Positions 24,754 through 37,600 of a DNA stretch of 64,000 nucleotides are shown here, one piece after another. The DNA is from Sarcophilus harrisii. Taxonomy: Eukaryota; Chordata; Mammalia; Dasyuromorphia; Dasyuridae. Position 1 is the first letter of the stretch. Each line of letters begins with the position of its first letter. The notes below the pieces were generated by a model. The model had not been told where the DNA came from. It saw nothing but the letters and a program-made list of their open reading frames with translations, and made no database searches. The translations under genes were made by a program, and so were the position numbers. The stretch covers positions 5,143,275 to 5,207,274 of the forward strand of contig NC_045432.1 of NCBI RefSeq assembly GCF_902635505.1, read 5' to 3'.

Positions 24754-24907
24754 GGGGCAGCTAGATAGCACAGTGGATAGAGCACCAGTCCTTAAGTCAG
24801 GAGGACCTGAGTTCAGATCTGATCTCAGACATTTAACACTTCCTAGCTGTGTGACCCTGGGCAAGTCACTTAATCCCAATTGCCTCAGCAAAACAACAAC
24901 AACAAAA
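24754..24907 (+). mobile_element. tRNA-derived marsupial SINE, full length
   Basis: Starts GGGGCAGCTAGATAGCACAG with a pol III A-box (TAGATAGCACAGTGGATAG) and B-box (GAGTTCAGATCT). The body has CTGTGTGACCCTGGGCAAGT, and it ends in an (AAC)n-like tail. Matches the abundant marsupial SINE type. Confidence 0.9.
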
Positions 24908-25236
24908 ATACATATCAATAATTCCACGAGACAGCAAAAAGTATTAGGAAATCAAAATAGAAAGTATCTCATATTAAAAACAACTGATTTCAAAAACAGG
25001 TGAAGGAGAGGTCATTTAAGAATCACCGGTCTCTCTAAAAACCGTGCTCAGAGGGCAAGATAGAAACATCACCTCCTAAAAAACACTTGTAAGCAAAGTC
25101 CCAGGAATGCTAGAGGCAAAGCCAGAGCTCCCATGTTAAAGAAAACATTTCTGGATACTTTCTACAGGCATCCAGAAGGAAACAAATCCAATACCAAGGG
25201 ACCACATCACATAGCGTGCCACAGCTCTCTTCTAAT

Positions 25237-25673
25237 TGTCCTGCCTCAGTTTCCAATTTAAATTGTTCTGCAATTATTCGGCAATACCACCGAAATAAGG
25301 AGAAAGACCTGTCTTAGCCATCAGGATCCCAGCCCTTCCCTACTTATCAGAATGCCCGGTGCCTCCCCCCATTGTGTCATTGTTCTTCTTCATCACAGCT
25401 TATCAGCATGTCTGGTACCTCTCCCTACCCTGTCAGAACCGGCCTGATAGTCTGCTCCCCTTCTCAGTGCTCTGACTCTGCCCCTGCTTCGCTTGGCCCC
25501 CTGGTAGCTTGGAGCCACGTATGTGTATATATGTCATGGGAACCACACATTTGCTGCTGGATGGTTTGGACATCAGCCCTGGGGGCAATGTGCCCCCAGC
25601 ACAATCTCTCCCTCTCAAATAAAATATTAAAAACTCTTTATCTTGCCTCAATTTCTCTGGCATTCTACTAGCA
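25237..25673 (+). mobile_element. Probable solo LTR
   Basis: Candidate LTR running from TGTCCTGCC to CTACTAGCA, with a poly(A) signal (AATAAAATATT) near 25619 placed about 55 bases before the end, as in R-U5. No convincing target duplication was found, so the ends are provisional. Fossil. Confidence 0.5.
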
Positions 25674-26204
25674 TGTTCTAGTGAAAATGACATCCTAGAA
25701 TACTATATTCCAAAAGGCAGAAAATACTAGGCTCACGACCAAAAATAACCTACAAAGCTAAATATAATCCCACAAGGAAGGAAAAAAACAGAGTTTTATG
25801 GAAGATAAGTTGTTCATGCCTTTCTGATGAAAAGACCAGAACTGAATTAGGAACTTTGAAATGCAAAGATGACTGGAGAAAACCTCAAATGATAAATTTA
25901 TTTGCACAACTGGAAGGAGGTATATGATGGCGAGATGCTAACATTGTAATAATGAAAGAAGTTGTGCTTAATGTTTCACAATGAGATCTCCACACAAAAA
26001 GTCCATATATACATAGCACATGGTTCATTGTAAATTTTACTGATATAAAAGAAGCAGCGCACATGACTTACAACAATAATAAAATATACATCTTTGTTGT
26101 GAATGTTCTATAATCAAGAGAGTCTCCCATAATGCTCTTATTGTTTTTTGCTGAATTTTTATATCCATAGTCAACCTGTGGCTGTCATTCAACAATGATC
26201 GGAT

Positions 26205-26345
26205 TCTTGGACAAAATGACTAACATAGAAATGGTTTATACGATTGTACCTAACCTATATATGATTGTTTACCGTCTCAGGGAGAGGGGAAGAGAGAGGA
26301 GAAGGGAGGGATAAAAATTGGAACTCAGAACTTAAAAAAAAAAAT
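26205..26345 (+). mobile_element. Old L1 3' end
   Basis: Shows the L1 3'-terminal order: GGGAGAGGGGAAGAGAGAGG, AAAAATTGGAACTCAGAACTT, then an A-rich tail. Similar to 62385-62500. Confidence 0.65.
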
Positions 26346-26404
26346 GTTTACAAATTGTTTTAACATGTAATTGAGAGACGTGAAAGAGAAGAAAGTTTCT
26401 TCAG

Positions 26405-26744
26405 TGTAGAGAACTCCCAGGAAGCTGGAGACTTTGGTAACTAGGATGTTCCCCTTCTCCTAAGATTAATCAAGGGTGCATTTAAGCTTGAAATGATGAG
26501 AAAACATAAGGTCCTGGCACAATTACTGGGGTATTGTGAACTTTACACAAGATTGAGGCTCCAGAAAATGACAACATGCTTCAGAGAATTAGATCCTAGA
26601 AAACAGAAAGCAGGTCACAGAACAATGCTTTTCATGATAACATATGGTTTTTAAGATATATAAGGAGCATGATTTCTCTCAATAAACAGCTGTCTCCTTA
26701 TTTTCAACTACCACTAGCCTATCTGTGTTGTCCTGGCCCCAACA
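26405..26744 (+). mobile_element. Solo LTR, 6-bp-duplication ERV family (copy S3)
   Basis: A 340-base unit, TGTAGAGAAC to CCCCAACA, flanked by CTTCAG and CTTCAT (5 of 6 bases). It shows TATATAAGGAGC and the poly(A) signal AATAAACAGC about 50 bases before the end. Same family as 2808 and 5901. Confidence 0.85.
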
Positions 26745-27179
26745 CTTCATGTCTCATACGCACTCTTTCTTCCCTCAAATGTTCTCATCTTTTGTCAGTG
26801 CTTCATCCACTATGCCTGTTTCTGATGAATGTATGCAGTATTTAAAAATTAATGTAAAATAGATGTTTCCATTTCGTAAAAAACAAAACTATTGAGAGGT
26901 AACCACATATATAAGGATGAACCATTAAAAATACATTTTTAAAAAATAAAATGACTATGTTTGGCCCAGTTGGAAATGGGTATTGGGCACATTGATGATG
27001 GATTGAAGCTTAGACAAGTAGATTTGCATCTATGGATTTGAGAGCCATCTGAATAGAGAAAACAATTGTACTCTTGGGAGCTGATGAGGTCTTCTGATGA
27101 GGGTGGGAAGAGGGCCGTGGAGAGCCACACCTTTACTTTGGAAGTCAAACCCTGAGGAGGCTCATCCAGCAATGGATAC

Positions 27180-27700
27180 TGAGAAGGAACAGCAAACTTG
27201 ATAGGAGTTAAGTGGTTTCATTAAGATTAGCCCAGGACCACTCACTACTTATCTCAGATTTAAGTGGTCTCATTAGCAGGAGATCTGGACTTGATATTGC
27301 TGAAAATTGGCTCAGGACCACTCCCAGTAAATGGTCTCATTCCGCTGGAAATCTAGGCCTGGGGGCAGTAATCTCATTCAATTGAAACTTCAGTCTCAGA
27401 TCTCCTTTAAAGGGCAACTTGGGGCTCATTTCTCGGCAGAGACCCCAAAGCAGGACCATGCCAAGCGGGAGGACCCCTGCCCACTGAGATGTTCTCTTCT
27501 CACATTAACTCCTTTATCTCTCTCTGCCAAGATTTTTCTGCTAGACCTTTACTTCTCTGTCAGGACCTTGCCACCCAGGAAGTCAGTCTCCTAGCAAAAG
27601 CTGACTCCTGCAGTGCCAATAAACGTTTTGGCCAGTCTGACTTTTCGGGGTTTGTGAATTCTGTCCCGTTGGACCTGCGGCCCCCGAGGGGATTCCCACA
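27180..27700 (+). mobile_element. Probable solo LTR, class I (gamma)-like
   Basis: The 5' half repeats an AGGACCACTC / GGTCTCATT module (27235, 27315 and nearby), like U3 enhancer repeats. AATAAACGTTTTGGCC at about 27620 gives the poly(A) signal, followed by a short GC-rich U5 ending near GATTCCCACA. Target duplication not seen, so the ends are provisional. Fossil. Confidence 0.6.
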
Positions 27701-27714
27701 ACTCTGCCTCATCA

Positions 27715-27810
27715 ACCCGAATATTCAAATCCAGCCTCAGATGTTAGCAAGTTATCTAATCTCTACCTCATCTGTAAAATGGGCTAACTTTCGTGAGGTG
27801 CTTTTTAGAA
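27715..27810. mobile_element. MIR-like SINE fragment
   Basis: AATCCAGCCTCAGATGTTAG, then CTCATCTGTAAAATGGGCTA, the MIR/CORE-SINE tail words. Confidence 0.6.
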
Positions 27811-28990
27811 TAGTAGAGAAAACGCTCTTTCGCTCTCATTAGTGTTTTGGTTTTTGTTCTCAAGGGCCACTAAAATGCAGAAATTAGCAAAGTTAGCCAA
27901 GAGAAACCCACAGACGTTGTCAACATTTCTATGTCAACCAAGGAAAATCAGGAAAGGAAAGGACTTATTCATTAAATATCCCTTTACAAAAACCCTGGGA
28001 GGTTTTTACATCTCCCTCAGCTACTATTATTTCCCCCCACTTTCACAACTGAGGCAACTTGAATGGGACAGTAGAGGCCAAGCTTTTCGCTCCATCCACT
28101 GAGCAACTCGGCTGCCGACCCCCCCTTGTCTTCCTTAATCTAGTTTGATGAAAAGGCAAAGGCGGCCCTTGTCACCAAGGGCCACCCATCTGCAGTAACG
28201 CCGATTCCACCTCCCACCCCCAACACACCCCTCTTTGTTTTGGCCAGTTCGCCCCCACAATGAACCAGAGAAAACAAAGCGCAGAATGATAATTCATTAC
28301 GGGGCCACCAACTTTCCAAAAGAGAATTTCCAAAAAATGATTTGGAAAGAAATGGCGAGGGCTAGAGGCGAGGTGCGGCGCTGGTCTCAAATAACCGGGC
28401 CATTTCATTGGTGCGGCCCAAGCGTATGCTAAAAAGGCCTTCCCAGAATTCCACCAAGCGAGGACGGATTAACGGACGCGGCCACCAAGAAGGGCCAGGG
28501 CGGCGGGGCTGCGAGCCGGCTGGAAGCACGCGCACGCGCAGATGCACACGCACCCCTGCACGGCAACCGCGCCCCCTCCTCGCGGCAGCCTCCCTCCCTC
28601 CCTCCACTCCTGCATCGGTGGCTGTCCCCCCGCCGGAGAATGACGCTGCCTCTTCCTGGAGCGCTCGGATTAGGCCAAACAGAGGAGCAGGAAAGGGAGA
28701 CTGCAGTGAACTGAGATAAAAATCTCGAAAACTCCCTCCTTCCAATTTCTCCTGGCTGTGCTGGCAAAAGGGGCGAGGCTCCCGAGGAAGTGATTGACTA
28801 TGCATGAAGGGGCGGGGCGGGGGTCCTTCGGACCGCTCCCTTAGGAAGACGCATGCGTATAACATCGCTCGACCGCGCGTGCAGGCTCTGTAGCCCAGCG
28901 TCTCTATGGTCAAACGGAAGTTCCAGAGCGTCAGCACGCCCGGACCCGGGAACTCTATGGTCGAAGGGAGGGGAGCGGAGGCGGGCGTGC

Positions 28991-29035
28991 TATAAAATGC
29001 GCGCGCAGCGGTTGCGGCGTCCCTTTTCCGGCGAG
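28991..29035 (+). promoter_or_regulatory. RPL10: RPL10 core promoter, TOP start and non-coding exon 1
   Basis: TATAAAAT at 28991-28998 lies 30 bases before a pyrimidine run CCCTTTTCC at 29021-29029. That spacing and the oligopyrimidine start are the usual arrangement of vertebrate ribosomal-protein genes, whose mRNAs are translationally controlled through mTOR and LARP1. Exon 1 then runs to 29035 (ending GGCGAG) and is followed by the splice donor GTGAG. The start base is inferred from the TATA distance and the TOP motif. Confidence 0.85.
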
Positions 29036-29180
29036 GTGAGTGCTGTGGCTGAGTTCTCCCCGTCTCAGTGACTGGGCCCCGGCCCAGCCTCGCGCTCCGC
29101 TTCAGGCCCCGTTCCGGGTCCTAACAGACGCCTTTGTTTCCCTTCTCTTCTTGCAGACAGTCCCTGCTGGCGCCGGCGCC

Positions 29181-31295
<2,115 letters not shown>

Positions 31296-31678
31296 GGTGT
31301 GTGTGCTGTGACATCAACCTTGTGCAGGCATAAATAAACCTAGACTGTTCCTACTCAGTGACCTGTGTGTTACCTTCTCGCTGCATTAGTTGTTTTCGTG
31401 GCTTGTCTAATGTTGGGGAAAAAGGTTAAAGGCTGACCATAATCTCAGGATGGAGGTGTAGGGTAACAAATTTCCTGTATGTAGGTTATTTGAGTCTTGG
31501 GTATTAAGCACCATGAAAATACAAACCCCTCTTGGAGTTGGACACTGAAAAGAAAGAAAAATCAATCTTTGGTTGTAGCAGCCCTTGCATTTTAGTACAA
31601 AATTCTGGTCAATTGACTTCTGCCAGGTCCACAGCAGAAGTGAACTGGGGGCTTCTGGAGCAGCCTGGTAGGTTCCTC
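31296..31678. other. Tail-to-tail spacer between RPL10 and DNASE1L1
   Basis: Only 383 bases separate the two stop codons. Past the RPL10 poly(A) signal I see no repeat and no other gene. The DNASE1L1 3' UTR must lie here on the - strand. I found no canonical AATAAA for it, so it may use a variant signal or run on into the RPL10 3' end. Confidence 0.6.
31333..31338 (+). promoter_or_regulatory. RPL10: RPL10 poly(A) signal AATAAA
   Basis: AATAAA 38 bases after the stop codon; cleavage is expected near 31350-31360. A 3' UTR this short is typical of ribosomal-protein genes. Confidence 0.9.
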
Positions 31679-34600
31679 TCAAAGCTCTTGGTGTCCTTGA
31701 GTTGGATACAGGCATACCTCAACAGGGTAATGGTCGCTGACCTGTAGTGCCTGGAATAGGCAACAGGGTTACTAGTTGAACCCAACCTGCTGCCCTATGA
31801 CCTTTGGGCTGCCTCCCCTCCCATTGGGCAAGGCTTACCTCCTCCTCTGACATACCCAGCTCCTCTTGGAAGTTGAAGGTTTTGGCTGAGCCGGGTACAA
31901 TTGCCTGGAGCAGGGCATTCCCGTGTACTATAATTCTACAGACATGAAGAAATGGTGCCCATTGAGGCCTGCAGGTCCCAGGTTGAACTCGAGACCCCTT
32001 TCTTCTGCATTAGAGGGAAATATGGGAATGGTTTCTATCCCAGCTTTTCTTTAGGTCCCAAAGAGGAGAGCCCTTGCCAGAAACACCATGGGATATTTGA
32101 CTGGCAATGCCCTAGATGTTCTCAAGGCCCTTTCAAAAAGAAGCTCGCTTCTTGGCAGGTGCCACTGAAACGCTAGTGAGATGGGATAACCTTTTTTTAC
32201 AGAGTAGGACATTAATAACCTTGCTTGAGGTTATCTAGCAAGTGGCCCCGAATTGTGCTTGGTTGAAACTTTGCCAATCAAGGATTTTTGTTTCTCTTCC
32301 CTCCCATTGCTCAGTCTGGCACACCATCCCCAGAACTTTCCTTTTTTCTGGAGCCTTATCACAAGAAACGAGAAGGTTCAGTCCCTGCCCCCTAATTCTG
32401 TACCCAGTATTGGAATGTTGAAATGTAATCAGAAAACTGGTATGCATCCCGAGGAAGCCTGAACTATTAACATTCACAGCAGAGCAAACCAGTTACACAA
32501 TTGGGAGAAAACAAAAACAACCTTAATCTTTCCCAAGTCGATCCACAGCTGGCAGAGGTGGTGATCCATATCCCATTCCTGTTCCCTGAACAGACTTCTG
32601 AGCTCAACCTCCTTGTCTGTCAAATGCAGAGGTTGGACTAGACAGCCTTTGCTTAAAGGCTTCCATAGGAGTGTAATCACAGAATCAGAATTGGGGGGTT
32701 GGCAGAGACTTTGGGAATGGGCCACTGTGCCCCATTGCCCCTGTCCCCCGAGGCAAATCCTTACCCAGGACAGCTCTAGGAAGGACTGCAGTGCTAAGTA
32801 GCAAACCACTCAGGTATCATGGCCAAAAAGGTCCAAATGGAGTCACCATAGGGGATGAGACTTGGGAAGCCCTGTATTCAGGGCTTCCATATGTGTTCCA
32901 TACTTTCTCTGCTATGGATGTTGCGGGATGCGTGTTCAGATTTGCTCAGGAAATCTTTACCAGCTCTTTGTGCTTCTTGAATACCATGATAGGGTGTGAG
33001 GGAAGAGGCAGAAATATGTCAAGAGATGAAGTGTCTTGTGGGACAGCCAGGAGTCCAGGGTCAGTGGGCCCAAGTACCTGCTGTCAGAGGAAAGTGGGAG
33101 GGGGCTAGCTTGGAAGTGATAGGGAGCCATCAGCTAGGAGGGGATTAACATGTTAAGATCTGATTTTGGAAAATCACTTTGACTAAATGGAGGATGGGTT
33201 AGTGGGGAGTGGCTGGAGACTGGCAGGACAGCTTCCCAGACCAGCAGCTAGTAGCCAGGCCCCAGGTGATGAGGTCCACCCCAGAGTAGTGGCAGTGTCA
33301 GGAGAGAATGGAGGTGACATCCATGGGCCTTATTGGTTTGGGGGGGTGGGTTAGTGAGGTCAGGATGATTTCTGGGTTGTGAGCCTGAGAAATGTTGGTG
33401 ACCTCGATGGTCCTGGGGTTGGGGAAAATAGCTTTCGTTTTGGACATGAGTGGCGTGGCAGCAGAGAGATAGTGATGAACTCCTTGTGAGCTGAGGAGAT
33501 GATTTAAATGGTGGAGAGGGAGGGCCAAATCTCTCCAAGCTTAACAGCCAGGTCATGGTGGCTTGGCTGTTGTGTAGGAGAGGTTGTGCTCAGTTTAGGG
33601 ACTAGTTCCCAAGTCAGAAAGATCTGGAAGAACACTCGCACCTGGGGGGTCCTAAGCACAGGTGGGGAAGGTCTGTGGCCCCATGGTGCTCTACAGGACC
33701 CACAAGGAGTTGGGCTTTGATAGCAGATAGTGTTCTCAACATGGAGGAAGCTGTCTTCCAGATTACTGGGGGGTGGAGGGTAGAGGGGGATGTGCAGACA
33801 CCCACACAGACCGACGGTACCTCCCACCTGTCATAGGCGCAGTGGGTCCTGGTGCTGACCGTGGTGTCGGCCTGGTCCCCAATGAGCCAGTGGAAATCTG
33901 GATGACTCCACAGGCGGATGCCCAGCCAGGCCCCAGAAGGCACAAATGTGCAGCCTGCATTGAGATCACCAAGCAGCATGACATCCTGGTGGGGAGAGGA
34001 GTGTGAAGGACACTGATGGAGGCTTCACCAATTCATCAATGCCATGGGTTTACCCAAGTCCTTTGAGCTCTTGAGGCTTGAGGCTTACTCTCCTGATCTG
34101 GAAGCTCCGTCCTAATGCTTGCTGACCAAGGAATAAAACCCTACCCTGGGACATGTGCACACGCAGGCCTTCTGGGGTGTGTCTAGATGTGACTGGCGGG
34201 AGACTTCCCAAAAGGGATTTAGGGGACTGTAGCTGGTCGGCCAGGAACCTGGGCTTCGGCACCCTCTGCCCTCTTACTTTCACATTCCAGTGCCGTTTCA
34301 CGTCCTGGACAACTCTGTAGAGTTGGTCAATCTCCCAGGGTGCATTTCGGGGGCAGGCGTGGTGAGATATTAGCACCAAGTTGCAGATGTCTGGGAGAAA
34401 GGACAGATGTTAGCAGGAGGGCTTTCTGTACTGTTCTGCTCCCCTTCAGACCCCTTCTGGGAGGCCCACTAGCCAGTTGCACAAACATTGCTTTTTTCCT
34501 AATTTCAACTTGCCCCCTCTGAGGAGCCTGTTGTCCATATTTTCCAAGTCTCCCGTTCCAGCCACTGGGACCTGTTCCCCGTGGGACCCTCACTGTTTCC

Positions 34601-37600
34601 CTTTAGTTCTTCCCTTCCACAGAAGTGCATTCTGCCTGAAGCCTGGAGCGGGCCCTTTCTCTTCCTCTTGCCATTAAGGCTGAGTGGCCAGAGAAGAAAG
34701 ATCACTGGATTTTTGCCCTTAAATACTGCCTCAGCCACCTCTGCCTCCGTTTCTTTATCTGTAAAGTTGGGAGGAAGAGAAGGGGAAGTCCCTTCCAGCT
34801 CCAGATCCCTATTCCTAAGTTCTCAAGTGTGATTTTGGGCATCCCCTTGGGGTCATCATTGCCTTCTGCAAAATGAGGTACTTGGACCTTTGAAGTCTTC
34901 CAGATGACCTTATGACCCATTTCCGGGAGTTTCCTTAATTAACCCCATGCCATTGGTCCCATCCCTTCACATCTCTCCCATTCATTCTCATGTTTAATGT
35001 CTCATTTTCTAAGTTTCTACCAATATACTGTCTTCCTAACAAGTTCAAATTGGTGACTCCCCCCACCCCCTGAAAAGTCCTGATTTAATAATCAGTGTTG
35101 ACACACCACTGAGTGCCCCCTCCCCCATTCCACTCCCCTAGATCTGCTTTCTAGCATCATTTTTTCTGCTCCCTAAGGGAGCTTCTGCTCCCTTAGTCTG
35201 ATATCAGTAAGTCATCAGAGAACCGGAAATTTGCCATGGTGTGAGAATAAAGCCGGAAACATTGCCGTATTTTAATGACTGTGAGCCCTATTTCTTATAT
35301 TATCCCTTCAGGGCTTCTCTGCCTAGGATCCCCAAAGTCTGGAGAGATTTCAAGGAGTCTGGGAATTTGAATGGGGGAAAACATACATTTTATTTTCACT
35401 AATAACTGACTAAAATTGAAGGTGACCCCCTTGGTGAGACGGTTCAACTCCACATTAGTGTCTTCTCTGGAGGCTCCCCCCCCCAATATCCCCAATTACA
35501 TCAGGCTAGGCTTCAGCTTTTCCCTTGGATCCCTCCCACCATTTGCCACCTTCACACTTGCATGCTAAAAAAAACTTTTTTAGTTTTTAGAGTCTGGTAC
35601 AAATTGGTGTGGGCCCTCACTGCTGCTAGGCAAATCCTACCCCGTGCCGCCCCATTCCCTCCCAACAGATCGCCCCTTTATCATCCCAACACTTTGTTTT
35701 CAATCTCACCCTGTGGCTCGTTCCCAGCGGCCTACTAACGTGAGTATGTCTCCCCTCATCTGGAAAAAACCTCACCTGATCCCTTCATCCTCTCTATTTT
35801 ACAAACTACGGAAATATTTTTTTCTGCCCTTTGTAACTAAACTTGAAAAGGCCCCTACACTAGGTGCTCTCACTCTTGTCTCACAAGGCAGCTTTTGACA
35901 TCATTCTACTGAAACTGCCCTCTCCAAAGTTAGTCACTAAATCCAATGGCCTTTTCTCCATCGGCCTTGACCTCTTTGCAGCCTTGAAAACTGCTCCTTG
36001 CTCTCTCCCTGATCCTCTCTTCTCTGTAGGACACCCTCTCTCCCCTGGTTCTCTGCCCCCTTTGGCTTCTGTCTGCATTGCTAAATGCTCATGCCTTCTA
36101 ACGGGGTCCCTCAAGGACTCTGTCCCGGCCGACTCCCCTCTACGCTATTTCACTGGCTGATCTCGCCGGGTCTCATGGATTCTTCTTAGCACTTTTCCTG
36201 CCCCACATTCTACTGACCTAAGTTGATCGCCTTTCAGACGTTTCAGACTGGATGGCCAGTAGACCTCTGAAACTCAACATGTCTACAGCTGAACTCGTTA
36301 TCTCTTCTCTAAATCATCCCCCGCTTCCCTCATCCTCCTGGTCCCTCAGGCTCCCAACGCAAGAGTCATCCTGAACTCACTCTTTTCACCTTCCACACCC
36401 AAACCGTGGCCAAGGCCCGTCCATCTCATCTCTACATCTCGATACGTCCCCATTCTCGCCTCTGACACTGCCCCCATCCTAGGACAGACTCCTACATCCA
36501 GGTACATCACCCGATACAGGAATTATTGCACTAGCTGCTAGTGGCTCTGACTTCCACGAGTCTCCTCACTCCAGTCCATCCTCCTTTTGGCCAGATATAT
36601 GTCCCATCACCTTACTCCCCTGTACAGTAAACTCCAGTGGGTTTTTTTAAATTTACTCCAGGAGCAAATACAAAGTGCTGTGTTTGACATTCACGGCCCT
36701 TCCCCACCTGGCCTCCTCCTACCTCTCCAGTCTTGCAGCCTGTCCCCTCACATGGACTCCGATCCAGATCTTGACCTCCCGGTCAGTCCATGAGCATGGC
36801 CATCTCTTGGCTCTGGGCAGTTTCTCTGCAGTTTGCCCTGCTCCCTCCTTGGCTCTGACCCCTAGTCTTGGCTTCCTTTAACTCCAACTAAAACCTCACC
36901 TACAGAAAGTTTTCCCCAACTTAATTCCAGTGTCTTCCTTCTGCTAATGATCTATTTAATATATATCTCATTTGTCCCTAGTTGTTTGTTTGCTCATCAT
37001 CTCTGCCATTAGATTAGAGTTTACAAACTCTTGGGGGGGGTGGCCTTTTCTCCTTTTGCACCCCCAGCGTTGTGCCCGGTACCTGGCACGTAAGTTATTC
37101 TGAGGATGATTGGTTTCATCGGACTGACTGCCGAAGGGATCCGATGCAAAAGGTCAGATCTCCCTCCCCCCCCCACCCCCGGATCCATTCAGAATTCAGT
37201 TCGGTGGGTTTCCTTCTGACCTGCGGATTCCCCCTCATACAGCTCGGAGGATCTGCAGTGGGGGCAGAGGGGGCTAATTAACAAAGGGCATCAGATCCAG
37301 GTGGCGTCCCTCTGAGTTGCGCCCTCGGCTTCCCTCCCACCCCCCCACTGTACAGAGCACTCTTGCCAAGGCCACAAACCAGCTCTTACATGCGATGTTT
37401 TCTTTTCAGTCCTCTCCTCTGTCTGCCCTTGTTTGTGGCTTCTCCCGTCCCCCAGAGCCCAGCTTCTTAAACCCCCGTACCAACTGAATGTGGGGATTGC
37501 ACAGTTGGCATTATCGGTCAATGTTCTATTTGTATACACTGTATCACACCCAGGGTTATGGGCAAAAAAAGAGCGCACTTTTCTCTGTCTCTATCTGTCC

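Noticed and set aside
28362-28937. 191-codon frame on the - strand upstream of RPL10
   Set aside because: CpG-island composition gives long chance frames; no domain and no conserved start context were seen.
33248-33979. - strand frame continuing DNASE1L1 exon 7 towards 33.5 kb as the last exon
   Set aside because: The frame past 33828 loses all DNase similarity. The true next exons, with NFQEELG and SDHYPVE, are at 31935-31839 and 31750-31679 with good splice sites.
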